A DNA stretch of 64,000 nt from Marivivens donghaensis (GCF_011806565.1 NZ_JAATOP010000009.1:56877-120876); one strand, 5' to 3'; shown: positions 9,759 to 21,854, numbered from the stretch's first letter. Numbers and translations: made by a program. Notes: generated by a model from the sequence alone, not told the origin.

Positions 9759-10298
9759 ATGAATAAGATGACTGACGAAATACTGACCGGACGCACCCTA
9801 ACCGGGCGCGTCAAGTGGTTCGATCCTGCCAAGGGTTATGGCTTTGTCATAACCGATCTTGGCGGACCGGATATCCTTCTGCACGCGAACGTCTTACGCA
9901 ACTTCGGACAAAGCTCTGTTGCCGACGGCTCGCGTATCGAACTCGTAACTCAGGAAACCGACCGCGGTATTCAAGCTGTAGAGATCCTCATGATCGAGCC
10001 TCCGGAAAATCCGGGCGCTGGCAGCACGCTTACCGATCTGGTGGAAATCGACGAGGCTGTCCTCGCCGATACCGAGATCGAACCGGCCCGCGTGAAGTGG
10101 TTCGACAAAGCCAAAGGTTTTGGGTTTGCAAATGCCTTCGGATCGGCCGAGGATGTGTTTCTGCACATCGAAGTGCTGCGCCGTTCGGGCCTTGCCGACC
10201 TTCAACCGGGCGAGGCGATCGGCCTGCGCAGCATTGATGGCAAGCGTGGCAAGATGGCTGTCGAGGTACTGGTTTGGGAAAGCGCAATACAACGCTGA
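9759..10298 (+). CDS. Double cold-shock domain protein
   Basis: 179-residue nucleic-acid-binding protein with two CspA-type OB folds. The first has GRVKWFDPAKGYGFV (about residues 16-30) and the second ARVKWFDKAKGFGFA (about residues 109-123), each followed by a DxxLH/DVFLH RNP2-like strand. An acidic linker joins them. Such tandem proteins are typical of alphaproteobacteria and are thought to act as RNA chaperones. A 113-nt leader containing small dyads (for example AACAG-GT-CTGTT) precedes the ATG. The next gene overlaps its 3' end. Confidence 0.93.
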   Translation: MNKMTDEILTGRTLTGRVKWFDPAKGYGFVITDLGGPDILLHANVLRNFGQSSVADGSRIELVTQETDRGIQAVEILMIEPPENPGAGSTLTDLVEIDEAVLADTEIEPARVKWFDKAKGFGFANAFGSAEDVFLHIEVLRRSGLADLQPGEAIGLRSIDGKRGKMAVEVLVWESAIQR

Positions 10299-10765
10299 GT
10301 TCTTTCATTGCGGCGACCGTCACGGTTCTAGGTTTCACTCACCCTGTTTCCGCACAAGTCAGCTGCCGCGATGACCTTGTCACTGTGTCGGGCGACTTCG
10401 GTGTCGCCCGTTTCACCGTCCAAGTGGCCGACGACTATGAAGAGCGGGCGCAGGGACTGATGAACGTACCCTCCATGCCGACCTTGTCGGGCATGCTGTT
10501 TGTCTACGAGCATCCGCAGCAGACCGCGTTCTGGATGCGCAATACGCTCATCTCTCTCGACATGCTCTTTGCGGATGAAACGGGCACGATTACCCGCATC
10601 CACGACAAAGCTATCCCGCTCGACGAGACGCCGATCCCCGGCGGGGACGACATCCAGTATGTGCTGGAGATCAACGGCGGCCTTGCCGCGCGCCTCGGGA
10701 TCGAGGAAGGCGACGTCATGCAGCACCCGTCGATGGGCGAGAGCGCGGCAAAACCCTGTCAGTGA
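10274..10765 (+). CDS. DUF192 family exported protein
   Basis: 163-residue protein with a likely Sec signal peptide (FIAATVTVLGF then PVSA before QVSC). The DUF192 core is visible: ARFTVQVADDYEERAQGLM, GMLFVYEHPQQTAFWMRNTLISLDMLF and YVLEINGG. Function is unknown. The start is inferred as TTG because no ATG occurs before the signal peptide; this overlaps the cold-shock gene by 25 nt, with GAGGT upstream. Coupled translation with the cold-shock gene is likely. Confidence 0.85.
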   Translation: MGKRNTTLSSFIAATVTVLGFTHPVSAQVSCRDDLVTVSGDFGVARFTVQVADDYEERAQGLMNVPSMPTLSGMLFVYEHPQQTAFWMRNTLISLDMLFADETGTITRIHDKAIPLDETPIPGGDDIQYVLEINGGLAARLGIEEGDVMQHPSMGESAAKPCQ

Positions 10766-10797
10766 CTTTTTGATCTTTTCTTTCCGGATCAGTCACT
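10761..10797 (+). terminator. Possible hairpin at the DUF192 stop
   Basis: Interrupted stem AGTGACT..TGATC / GATC..AGTCACT includes the stop codon and is followed by TTAAA. The U-tract is short, so it is only a weak terminator candidate, just before the tRNA. Confidence 0.3.
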
Positions 10798-10813
10798 TTA
10801 AACGGGCGCCAGT

Positions 10814-10890
10814 CGGGGCGTAGCGCAGCCTGGTAGCGCGACGGTTTTGGGTACCGTAGGCCGCAAGTTCGAATCTTGCCGTCCCGACCA
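10814..10890 (+). tRNA. tRNA-Pro (anticodon TGG)
   Basis: 77 nt including an encoded CCA. The acceptor stem CGGGGCG pairs with CGTCCCG (one G-T), the D arm is AGCGCAGCCTGGTAGCGC, the anticodon loop is TTTTGGG with anticodon TGG, and the T arm has GTTCGAATC. It stands alone between DUF192 and nrdJ. Confidence 0.97.
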
Positions 10891-11092
10891 CTTCCTCTCT
10901 TCAGAACAGAATCATCTGATTCATCGGGTGGGAACTGCGGTTCTCACGGCGCCGTGATTTTGTGCGTTTGCCCAAAACTGGTGAACGACTATCCGAACGG
11001 ATAGAGCGCAGATTGCCGAGAGTATTAAGGCCGCGTTAACACTCTGTGGATGAAACGGTGGGTGAATCGGGCAATTGGTGCGGTTCCCCGCC

Positions 11093-11138
11093 GGTCAACT
11101 GTTTTTATCCTTCATTTAGATTAAAAACACCGTTGACC
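11093..11138 (+). promoter_or_regulatory. Long imperfect inverted repeat upstream of nrdJ
   Basis: Left arm GGTCAAC-TG-TTTTTA and right arm TAAAAA-CACC-GTTGACC give 13 paired bases around a 14-nt AT-rich centre with a small internal bulge. The right arm ends in TTGACC, which could be a -35 box. It could act as an operator or as an RNA hairpin. Confidence 0.45.
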
Positions 11139-11153
11139 CCCTAAACCTAGTTT
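11138..11153 (+). promoter_or_regulatory. Possible NrdR box upstream of nrdJ
   Basis: CCCCTAAACCTAGTTT matches the NrdR-type 16-mer ACACTATATCTAGTGT at 11 positions, chiefly in the right half (CTAGT). It lies immediately after the possible -35 TTGACC. Only one copy is seen, while NrdR sites usually come in pairs, so this is tentative. Confidence 0.25.
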
Positions 11154-11358
11154 TGCCAATTTGCGTGCATCGGCGACGTCTCACCAGATGTAGTGCCGAT
11201 CAATCGGTTCAATACAATGCAGCGGCCCTAAGCGGGCATCATGTTTCGGCTCTCCGAAGCACCGGTCATTGTTTGCCGTTTGGGGGATCGGTCGGCAGGG
11301 CTCGGCTGGAATGGTTAATCGGGGCAGGGAACGGCTCCGGAATTTTGGGCAGAACAAG

Positions 11359-14961
<3,603 letters not shown>

Positions 14962-15127
14962 GGATTTCGGTCTGGCGGCAGTTTTCGCTGGCAGATCAAA
15001 AGGCTAGGGGGCGGCATTCGCGCTCTGGCGTCACAGTTCCGGGGCTGGTGCGCTGGCCCCCGACGCGGATCGGGATACAGGCAAAAAGCTAACGGGCGGT
15101 AAATCAATCCACCCGATCCGTGACACT

Positions 15128-15155
15128 GGGGAGCCCGCGTGGCTCCCCTTTCTTT
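15128..15155 (+). terminator. Rho-independent terminator downstream of nrdJ
   Basis: Perfect GGGGAGCC-CGCGT-GGCTCCCC hairpin followed by TTTCTTT. It lies about 165 nt beyond the nrdJ stop. The intervening stretch has a second hairpin (GGGGC..GCCCC) but no open frame. Confidence 0.85.
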
Positions 15156-15183
15156 ATTGTAAACAGGGTTTTACGCGGCGCTC

Positions 15184-16332
15184 TTATTGCGCCGCGATCT
15201 GGTCTGCCTTCTTTGCAGGCGCGCCGCTGTTCGCGGGCTTCTGCTTTCCGGTGCCGTTATGGCCCAGCTCGGTGTTAGACAGTTTGTAGGTCGCGATCTC
15301 GTTGCGGATGATCTCGTTCGCCGAAGACAGGCTGCCGAGCGTGGTGTTCAGCTCATCCGCTTGCAAGGTGTTGCGGCGGGTGAGGTTTTCGATCTCGGTC
15401 ATGGAGAAGTTGATTTGGTCCACCGCGCGGGTCTGCTCCGAGCTGGCGAGGTTGATCTCGCCCAGACGGGTCGCAACCTCTGCGATGTCCTTGTTGATCT
15501 TCTCGAAGGTCTGGCTGGTCTCGCTGGAGGTCTCCACGCCGACAACAACCTGCTGGCGTGAGGTCTCGATGAGGCGCGAGGTTTCCTGCGCGGCCTTGGA
15601 TGAACGGGCAGCGAGGTTGCGGACCTCCTGCGCGACGACGGCAAAGCCGCGGCCGTGCTGACCAGCGCGAGCGGCCTCAACAGCGGCGTTCAGCGCGAGC
15701 AGGTTGGTCTGGAACGCGATTTCGTCGATGACCTTGATGATCTGCATGATCTCGCGCGAGGAGGTTTCGATCTTGTCCATCGCGGTGACCATGTTGTCGA
15801 CCTGGTTCTTGCCGCGCTCTGCGGTGCGGGCGGCGCCGCTGGCCAGTTCGTTGGCAAGTTTCGCGGTCTGCGCGTTGGAACGCACGACGCTCGCGGTTTC
15901 CTCGACCGATGCGGACAGTTCCTCGACCGCCGCGGATTGCTGTTCGGAGTTGCTGCCGACGAGCTGGATCGCGGAGGCGAGCGCCTTGGACGACACGTTC
16001 ACATCCGCCGAGCCGCGCCCGAGGGTCTGCATCGTATTTTCAAGCTCGGTCAGGAAGGAGTCTATGCTGCAATTCGCGCCAAGTCCGACGCGGCGGGACA
16101 GGTTCTTGTCGTTTGTGATGCCACGGAAGGTCGTGCGGACCTTGCTGAAGCGCTTTTCCCAGCGGGTGCCGCGCTGAAGTCCGAAGATCGCCGTGCCGAT
16201 GCCGACCACGCCTACAAGGGCGCTGGACCACGCGGGTCCGCCGCTCAGTTGCCACGCTACCAAACCACCGCTTACCAAAACCGAACCGGCGAGAACGCCG
16301 AGCTCGAGACGTGCCATACCTGCAATCTGCAT
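15184..16332 (-). CDS. Methyl-accepting chemotaxis protein without a sensor domain
   Basis: 382 residues. Two adjacent hydrophobic segments at the N-terminus (about residues 7-30 and 35-52) leave almost no periplasmic loop. They are followed by a short linker and a full MCP signalling hairpin. The tip [22 protein letters not shown] and [13 protein letters not shown] contact CheA/CheW. There is no recognisable HAMP or ligand-binding domain, so it may sense a cytoplasmic or membrane state or work in mixed arrays. The C-terminus is Lys/Ala-rich with no pentapeptide tether. It converges on nrdJ. Confidence 0.9.
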   Translation of the reverse strand: MQIAGMARLELGVLAGSVLVSGGLVAWQLSGGPAWSSALVGVVGIGTAIFGLQRGTRWEKRFSKVRTTFRGITNDKNLSRRVGLGANCSIDSFLTELENTMQTLGRGSADVNVSSKALASAIQLVGSNSEQQSAAVEELSASVEETASVVRSNAQTAKLANELASGAARTAERGKNQVDNMVTAMDKIETSSREIMQIIKVIDEIAFQTNLLALNAAVEAARAGQHGRGFAVVAQEVRNLAARSSKAAQETSRLIETSRQQVVVGVETSSETSQTFEKINKDIAEVATRLGEINLASSEQTRAVDQINFSMTEIENLTRRNTLQADELNTTLGSLSSANEIIRNEIATYKLSNTELGHNGTGKQKPANSGAPAKKADQIAAQ

Positions 16333-16420
16333 CTTACTGTCCGTTTCTCAACTGCCCCTTTGTTAGGGGTACAGCAGATGTAACGACCGAATGAAGTAGA
16401 CGTTTAGGTAGATGGGGGAG

Positions 16421-16798
16421 TTATTCGAAGGAGTCCGCACCACCATTGCTGTTCGCAATGGACTGGACCATCCGGCAGAGGCTTTCGCGAACGTCGGGAT
16501 CGTCGACCTTGGCCAGCGCGAACAGGATGCGCGAGGCGGTGTTGTCCATCTCCTGCTGGGGCGCGGTGGAGTCGTATCCGTCAAAGAAATAGGACGGTTG
16601 GACGTCGAGTGCCTCGGCAATTTCATACAGACGGCTGGCCGAAACGCGGTTCTGGCCGGCTTCGTATTTCTGGAGCTGCTGGAACGAACAGCCGATCTGT
16701 GCAGCCAGTCCCGATTGGGTCAATCCGCGCATCAAGCGAGCCTGCCGAATTCGCTGTGCGACGAAATCGTCTACCGGGTGGGCCATGCTGTTCTCCAT
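16421..16798 (-). CDS. XRE-family helix-turn-helix regulator
   Basis: 125 residues. The N-terminal 75 form a Cro/CI-type HTH: VAQRIRQARLMRGLTQSGLA, then CSFQQLQKYEAGQNRVSASRLYEIAEALDV. The C-terminal 50 residues are acidic and may dimerise. The resemblance is to the short XRE regulators common in Rhodobacterales. Two ATGs are possible (MENSMAHP); the second is four codons in. It is divergent from the LysR-type gene, and palindromic sites lie between them. Confidence 0.9.
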   Translation of the reverse strand: MENSMAHPVDDFVAQRIRQARLMRGLTQSGLAAQIGCSFQQLQKYEAGQNRVSASRLYEIAEALDVQPSYFFDGYDSTAPQQEMDNTASRILFALAKVDDPDVRESLCRMVQSIANSNGGADSFE

Positions 16799-16875
16799 CG
16801 TTACTCGTTAAACTTCCTATCAGGAACGATGAAGTAATATTCAACTGATGAAATTTGTTCGGCAACGGTAAGTGT

Positions 16876-16895
16876 ATCATACACCAATGTATGAT
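16876..16895. promoter_or_regulatory. Palindromic operator-like site 1
   Basis: Perfect inverted repeat ATCATACA-CCAA-TGTATGAT in the AT-rich 163-nt gap between the divergent XRE and LysR-type genes. It shares the CATACA/TGTATG half-site with site 2. Confidence 0.65.
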
Positions 16896-16947
16896 TTATC
16901 ACTCATTGGTATTAGAATAGAACGGAATTTCAAGACTTTGCCGTAAT

Positions 16948-16970
16948 AACATACAACCATAATGTATGTT
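16948..16970. promoter_or_regulatory. Palindromic operator-like site 2
   Basis: Perfect inverted repeat AACATACA-N7-TGTATGTT. It overlaps the first possible ATG of the LysR-type gene, so either that gene starts further in or binding here blocks its expression directly. Confidence 0.6.
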
Positions 16971-17864
16971 GAGGCAGTGTCGCCAGTGAGTACGCATAAC
17001 CAGGGACGCGCATCGTTGTTATATGAAATGCTGCGATCGTTTACGACGCTCGCAGAAGTATTAAATCTTTCGCGTGCCGTTACCCTTTTGGGTAGCACCC
17101 GGCAGACTGTGCGCCGGCATATCTCGATTCTGGAACAGGAACGTGGCGAGAAGCTGTTCGAGCTTGACGACGACCGCCGCTACAAGTTGACGCCGGAGGG
17201 CGAGCGGGCGCTCGACGAGGCGCTCGAGATCGTGGCGCGGGGCGATGGGTGGCTCAAGAACCAGTCCGGAAAGATCAAGGGACTGTCCCACTTGATGGTC
17301 GAGCCGGAGCAGGGGAACCGCTACTATCTCCAGCAGCACTCCCTCTCGAAGCTCTGGCAGGACGGGCCGGAGAGGCTTCGCGCGATTGCAAAGGCTTGGG
17401 CGGAGGCCGAGGGAAAGCTCAATCATCCGGCGTTTGCAGCACATCGCTCGCACTGCATCGTGTTCCGTCCTTCGGGGACGCAATGGGTTTGTGCTGAGAT
17501 CGGTGAGCATTCGTCCTATGCCACGTGGTTCGGTAAGGACTGGGCCGCGTCGAGCATTGGTCTGACCTTCAGCAGCCTTGTGCGCGGCTCTGGTCTGGGC
17601 GCGGTGTCGTTCGATCCGTACCGCGAAATTCTGGCCAGTGGCGGCGTGCGCTTCGATCACATCTCGACCGAGCTGCCGCGCGAGGAACCGGATCAGAAAT
17701 TCCCGGTCTCGTACGCGCGGGTGATGATGGGCTGCCGTTTCCCCGACAACAGCGTCGGCGTCGTGTCGTCGTCGATCCGGACTTATGACATCCAGATTGC
17801 GGGCGTGCCTGAGAGCTGGATCAAGTCGATGGACCCGTCAGCGCTGATAGACGACGATATCTAG
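16962..17864 (+). CDS. LysR-type HTH regulator with unusual C-terminal domain
   Basis: 300 residues. Residues 23-85 form a LysR-like winged HTH (MLRSFTTLAEVLNLSRAVTL, TRQTVRRHISILEQERGEKLFEL, YKLTPEGERAL). The following 200 residues do not look like the usual two-lobed periplasmic-binding-type effector domain; I do not recognise them. They include HCIVFRPSGTQWVCAEIGEHS and a DIQIAGVPESWIKSM end. The start is uncertain: the first ATG lies inside operator-like site 2, and GTG codons 6 or 9 codons in would also keep the HTH intact. Autoregulation is likely from the shared palindromes. Confidence 0.75.
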   Translation: MYVEAVSPVSTHNQGRASLLYEMLRSFTTLAEVLNLSRAVTLLGSTRQTVRRHISILEQERGEKLFELDDDRRYKLTPEGERALDEALEIVARGDGWLKNQSGKIKGLSHLMVEPEQGNRYYLQQHSLSKLWQDGPERLRAIAKAWAEAEGKLNHPAFAAHRSHCIVFRPSGTQWVCAEIGEHSSYATWFGKDWAASSIGLTFSSLVRGSGLGAVSFDPYREILASGGVRFDHISTELPREEPDQKFPVSYARVMMGCRFPDNSVGVVSSSIRTYDIQIAGVPESWIKSMDPSALIDDDI

Positions 17865-17871
17865 GCCCCTA

Positions 17872-17899
17872 AAAAGGAAAAAGGCGCCCGAAGGCGCCC
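17872..17899 (-). terminator. Terminator of the YcbK-like gene
   Basis: On the minus strand GGCGCC-TTCG-GGCGCC is followed by TTTTTCCTTTTT. A second hairpin AAAGCC-TTCC-GGCTTT covers the stop codon region just upstream. Confidence 0.8.
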
Positions 17900-17926
17900 A
17901 AATTCCATAGCCAAAGCCGGAAGGCT

Positions 17927-18496
17927 TTAGCCGTTCCACGCACGCACGCCGCCACAGTCCATGTGGACGAAGTTCGAGCCACGATAGGTGCCGACGCCGC
18001 CAGCCTGGCACGACTGTGCTGCCGAAGCCATCTGGGTGATCGAACGGCTTTGCAGACGGAGGTCTGCGGCCTGTGCCTGCATGTGCAGCGAGTTCTTGGC
18101 CACGCCCGACGAACGGCTACGCAGCATCGCGTTGGTTTCCGGCGAACGATAGCCCGAGAGCATCATGTACGGCTCGTCGGTTTCGAGCATATTGTGAACA
18201 GCGGCCATAATGTCGATCGTGCGGGTGTCGACGTTTTTGGTCTGGCCGTTGCGCCAGTCGCGCATGAAGTAGGTGACCTGATCCACGGCTTCGCGGATAT
18301 ATTCGCCTTCGACCCAGTAGATCATGTCCACTTTTTCACCGGTACGACCCGAGTACATCTTGATGCGGCGAATATCTCCCGCACCACGAAGGAACCCAGC
18401 GGCCTTGGAAAACGTTGGTGCTGCAACAACGGTCGTTGCCGCGAATGCACGCAGAAGTCCACGCCGAGTGAAACCCGTAGAGGTGTGTTCAGTCAT
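17927..18496 (-). CDS. YcbK/DUF882 family murein peptidase-like protein (Tat substrate)
   Basis: 189 residues. It starts with a twin-arginine signal (TRRGLLRAFAATTVVAAP), so it should be exported folded. The M15-like DUF882 domain follows, with the metal-binding pattern GYRSPETNAMLRSRS..SLHMQAQAADLRL and a final NFVHMDCGGVRAW. Members are zinc D,D- or L,D-peptidase-like. It is divergent from an L,D-transpeptidase gene, an association also known for E. coli ycbK and ycbB, and supports a peptidoglycan role. Confidence 0.9.
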   Translation of the reverse strand: MTEHTSTGFTRRGLLRAFAATTVVAAPTFSKAAGFLRGAGDIRRIKMYSGRTGEKVDMIYWVEGEYIREAVDQVTYFMRDWRNGQTKNVDTRTIDIMAAVHNMLETDEPYMMLSGYRSPETNAMLRSRSSGVAKNSLHMQAQAADLRLQSRSITQMASAAQSCQAGGVGTYRGSNFVHMDCGGVRAWNG

Positions 18497-18806
18497 GGTA
18501 AATTGCCTGTCCCGTTTCTAGTGCCCGCTATCGAGCGGGTTGTGTCATCTCATCCCCAGATGCAGGCACTTTATGACATGGGAAGGTTAACGAACCAACC
18601 ATGGATTGAGAAAGGTTCCATAGCCTGCGCACAAATCGGCAGGATTTTGCGCAAAACCTGTGCGGATTTGTGCCTGTGGCCGAATTACCCTGCAAATGGA
18701 TAGTCGGGACAGTTGGCATTGGCGGAATTCAAAGAGCGGCCTATTATCAATGAAAACGCCGCGTGCAATGCGGTTTTATGAATAAAATGAGGCATTTGGT
18801 ATAAGT
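18497..18806. other. 310-nt divergent promoter region
   Basis: Separates the YcbK-like gene from the L,D-transpeptidase gene. Contains a CCCGCT-ATCG-AGCGGG hairpin near the YcbK side and several GTGC/GCGCAAAA runs, but no reading frame or known motif that I can support. Confidence 0.5.
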
Positions 18807-20411
18807 ATGGCGCGAATTGTAAAACGCCCCGCCGCCTTTATGGCTGCCACCGCAATCGCCTTGACGGTTGTATTCAGCACTCCGGCACACGCCCAAGTGA
18901 CGGCTTTCCGACAGGCAATTGCCGAGAATGCCTCTCAGGACGACGCGATTGCCGCGTTTTATCGCGCTCGCGACTTCCAAGGGCTCTGGTCCGGAACCGA
19001 CGAATTGGCCCAAGCGCGCCGCAATGCGCTGCTCGGCGCGTTTGATTCCGCCTCGCTCCACGGCCTGCCGCAAGCCCAGTTCGACCCGCAGGCGCTGATC
19101 GCCCGAATGCAGGTTGCCGACACTGTTTACGAACGGGGTCAGATGGATGTGGAGCTGACAAAGCTGTTCCTCGATTATGCCCGCGATCTGCAAAGCGGTA
19201 TCCTCGTGCCGTCGCGAGTGTCTTCCGACATCAAGCGACAGGCGCCCGTGCGGGACCGTCTGGAAACGCTGACCGCGTTCGCTGAGGCCGATCCCACGAC
19301 TTTTATCCGCGACCTCGCACCGCAGACCGGCGAATATGCCCGCCTGATGCGCGCCAAGATCGACCTTGAACACCGTATTCTTGCGGGCGGTTGGGGCGAA
19401 ACGGTCCGCGCGTCCGATACGCTGCGTCCCGGCGATACCGGTGCGACCGTGGTCGAGCTGCGCAATCGCCTGATCAAGATGGGCTACATGGGCCGTTCGG
19501 TCTCATCGACCTACGATGAACAACTGGTCGAGGCGGTCAGCAAATTCCAGGCCGAGCACGGTCTGCTCGTTGACGGTGTTGCCGGTGGCGGCACGCTGAC
19601 GGAACTGAACGTTTCGCCCGAAGAGCGCCTGCAATCCGTGATCGTCGCGATGGAGCGTGAACGCTGGCTGAACCGCGAGCGCGGCGAGCGCCACGTCTGG
19701 GTCAATCAGGCGGACTTCACCGCAAAGATCATTGACGACGGTATCGTCACCTTCGAGACCCGCGCCGTCATCGGTGCCAACACCAGCGACCGCCGCTCGC
19801 CGGAGTTCTCGGACACGATGGACCACATGGTCATCAACCCCAGCTGGTACGTGCCGCGTTCCATTGTCGTGGGTGAGTACCTGCCGCAGCTCCAACAGAA
19901 CCCTGCCGCAGCGGGTCAGCTCCAGATCATCAATGCCTCTGGGCAGGTGATGAGCCGCAATCAGGACTTTAGCCAGTTCACCGCATCGACCTTCCCGTAT
20001 TCGATGAAGCAGCCGCCGGGTCCGGGTAACGCGCTGGGAACCGTGAAGTTCATGTTCCCGAACCGCTACAACATCTATCTGCACGACACCCCGTCGCGCA
20101 GTCTGTTCGCCCGCGAATCCCGCGCGTTCAGCCACGGCTGTATCCGCCTTCAGGACCCGCACGACTTTGCCTATGCGCTGCTCGCGGTGCAGACGGACGA
20201 TCCGCAGGGTTTCTTCCAGTCCAAGCTGCGCTCTGGTGTTGAACAGCGCGTCAATCTGGACACGCCGATTCCTGTGCACCTCGATTACCGCACGGCCTTC
20301 ACCAACGCGGACGGCACGCTGCAATTCCGCCGCGACGTTTATGGTCGTGACCGCCAGATCTGGAACGCGCTGAGTGCGGCAGGGGTGGCAGGCGCCGGCG
20401 TTCAGGGCTAA
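18807..20411 (+). CDS. L,D-transpeptidase, YcbB-like
   Basis: 534-residue exported enzyme that would make 3-3 crosslinks in peptidoglycan or attach proteins to it. Signal peptide at residues 1-29 (ends TPAHA). A helical scaffold region with ARDFQGLW follows, then a peptidoglycan-binding domain (LRPGDTGATVVELRNRL..KFQAEHGLLVDGVAGGGTL) and a YkuD catalytic domain with AFSHGCIRLQDP, catalytic Cys445. Length and domain order match E. coli YcbB (LdtD). lpxD follows after 23 nt, probably in the same transcript. Confidence 0.93.
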   Translation: MARIVKRPAAFMAATAIALTVVFSTPAHAQVTAFRQAIAENASQDDAIAAFYRARDFQGLWSGTDELAQARRNALLGAFDSASLHGLPQAQFDPQALIARMQVADTVYERGQMDVELTKLFLDYARDLQSGILVPSRVSSDIKRQAPVRDRLETLTAFAEADPTTFIRDLAPQTGEYARLMRAKIDLEHRILAGGWGETVRASDTLRPGDTGATVVELRNRLIKMGYMGRSVSSTYDEQLVEAVSKFQAEHGLLVDGVAGGGTLTELNVSPEERLQSVIVAMERERWLNRERGERHVWVNQADFTAKIIDDGIVTFETRAVIGANTSDRRSPEFSDTMDHMVINPSWYVPRSIVVGEYLPQLQQNPAAAGQLQIINASGQVMSRNQDFSQFTASTFPYSMKQPPGPGNALGTVKFMFPNRYNIYLHDTPSRSLFARESRAFSHGCIRLQDPHDFAYALLAVQTDDPQGFFQSKLRSGVEQRVNLDTPIPVHLDYRTAFTNADGTLQFRRDVYGRDRQIWNALSAAGVAGAGVQG

Positions 20412-20434
20412 ACCCTCCTGAAACGGAGGATGTC

Positions 20435-21526
20435 ATGGCACACTCGATCGCTGAGATTGCAAAGGCTCTGAACGCTGAGGCGTTCGGGGCAACAGACATC
20501 ATTGTAGACGGCGCGTCGGAGCCTGCTTCGGCTGGTCCGCGCGATCTGGCGCTGGCGATGTCGCCCGCTTACGGCGAGAAACTGGCCGAAGGGCAGGCCC
20601 GCGCTGCGGTCGTCTGGCCGGGAGCCGACTGGGAAGCGCTAGGGCTGGAGGCTGCGATCATCGCGCCCCGTGCCCGCCTCGCCATGGCTCGCCTCACACA
20701 AATGCTCGACACGCCTTGGGATATCGAGGACGGCATCCACGCCACCGCAATCACTGACGGCGCCCAGATCGGCGAGGGCGTCGCCATTGGTCCTTATAGT
20801 ATAGTCGGAAAAGGCGCGAAGATCGGCGCAGGCTCGCGGATTGCGGCTCATGTGGTCATTGCACCGGGCGCTGTGATTGGCGAAGGGTCGGTGATCCTCG
20901 ACGGGGCCAAGATCATGCGCCGCGTCAGCATCGGTGCGCGCGCTGTTATCCATCCGAACGCCGTGATCGGCAGCGACGGGTTTTCGTGGGTGTCCGCCGA
21001 TGTGTCGAACGTCGAACGCGCCCGCGCCACCATGGGTGAGGCCGAGGCGAACATTCCCGACGATCCAAGCTGGCACCGTATCCACTCCCTCGGAGGTGTG
21101 GAGATCGGTGACGACTGCGAAATCGGCGTCGGCAGCACCATCGACGCAGGCACCATTCGCGCGACGAAAATCGGCAACGGCTGTAAGATCGACAACGGCT
21201 GCCACCTTGGCCACAACGTCACGATGGGCGACCACTGCCTGATGGCTGGCCATGCGGCTGTCGCGGGTTCCACGGTGATCGGGGACCGCGTTGTGCTTGG
21301 CGGGCAGACGGGCGTCGGTGACAATCTGAAAATCGGTGACGATGTCGTTACGTCGGCGGGGACGATCGTCCTTGCCAATGTACCATCGGGTCGTGTGATG
21401 ATGGGCTACCCTGCGACGACGATGACGCAGCAGGTCGATATGTATAAGGCACTCCGCCGCCTACCACGTTTTTTGCGCGACAAGGTCGGATCGTCAAAAT
21501 CTGGTTTCAATAGTAAGCCAGAATGA
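20435..21526 (+). CDS. lpxD: UDP-3-O-(3-hydroxyacyl)glucosamine N-acyltransferase
   Basis: Adds the amide-linked acyl chain to UDP-3-O-acyl-GlcN in lipid A synthesis, using an acyl-ACP donor. At 363 residues it is slightly longer than E. coli LpxD. An N-terminal uridine-binding domain is followed by the left-handed beta-helix of hexapeptide repeats (GEGVAIGPYSIVGKGAKIGAG and on). The catalytic-type region DNGCHLGHNVTMGDHCLMAGHAAVAGS and the C-terminal helix LRRLPRFLRDKV are present. GGAGG precedes the ATG. It is placed away from the main lpx cluster of this window and beside an ACP and a ketoacyl synthase. Confidence 0.95.
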   Translation: MAHSIAEIAKALNAEAFGATDIIVDGASEPASAGPRDLALAMSPAYGEKLAEGQARAAVVWPGADWEALGLEAAIIAPRARLAMARLTQMLDTPWDIEDGIHATAITDGAQIGEGVAIGPYSIVGKGAKIGAGSRIAAHVVIAPGAVIGEGSVILDGAKIMRRVSIGARAVIHPNAVIGSDGFSWVSADVSNVERARATMGEAEANIPDDPSWHRIHSLGGVEIGDDCEIGVGSTIDAGTIRATKIGNGCKIDNGCHLGHNVTMGDHCLMAGHAAVAGSTVIGDRVVLGGQTGVGDNLKIGDDVVTSAGTIVLANVPSGRVMMGYPATTMTQQVDMYKALRRLPRFLRDKVGSSKSGFNSKPE

Positions 21527-21584
21527 CTAGATCATCAGCGCGGCCTATCGGGCGCGCGCTGTAATGGGATACGGGGACTACAGC

Positions 21585-21848
21585 ATGACGAACGACGTTC
21601 GTGAAAAAACCATCGCTATCATTGCCGAGCAGGCCGTTCTGGAGCCGTCGGACGTGAAGATGGAAAACACTCTCGAAGATCTGGGCATCGACAGCCTTGG
21701 TCTGGTGGAAAGCATTTTCGCGATCGAAGAAGCGTTCGACATTACTGTCCCGTTCAACGCCAACGAGCCCGAGAAGAGCGAATTCGACATTTCGACCGTT
21801 GCGTCGATCGTTGCTGCCGTCGAGCAGCTGGTGACGGAAAAGGTCTGA
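21585..21848 (+). CDS. Specialised acyl carrier protein
   Basis: 87 residues with the 4'-phosphopantetheine site GIDSLGLVES at Ser37. The protein is acidic overall. It differs from housekeeping AcpP, for example in IFAIEEAFDITVPFN and the loop NEPEKSEFDIST, and resembles secondary ACPs such as NodF/RkpF/AcpXL. The ATG giving MTNDVREKT is preceded by a G-rich stretch. It lies 6 nt before a ketoacyl synthase and shortly after lpxD, so a role in envelope acyl-chain supply is inferred. Confidence 0.9.
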   Translation: MTNDVREKTIAIIAEQAVLEPSDVKMENTLEDLGIDSLGLVESIFAIEEAFDITVPFNANEPEKSEFDISTVASIVAAVEQLVTEKV

Positions 21849-21854
21849 GCCGCA

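Larger units (their letters stand above)
10891..11358 (+). other. 468-nt non-coding region upstream of nrdJ
   Basis: No credible gene is seen. The first 200 nt after the tRNA look plain. The second half contains a long inverted repeat and a NrdR-like site (listed separately). I looked for a cobalamin riboswitch B12 box and did not recognise one. The length and dyads suggest a regulated nrdJ leader. Confidence 0.6.

Noticed and set aside
10891..11358. Cobalamin riboswitch upstream of the B12-dependent reductase
   Set aside because: No B12-box-like sequence or the expected multi-helix core could be recognised.
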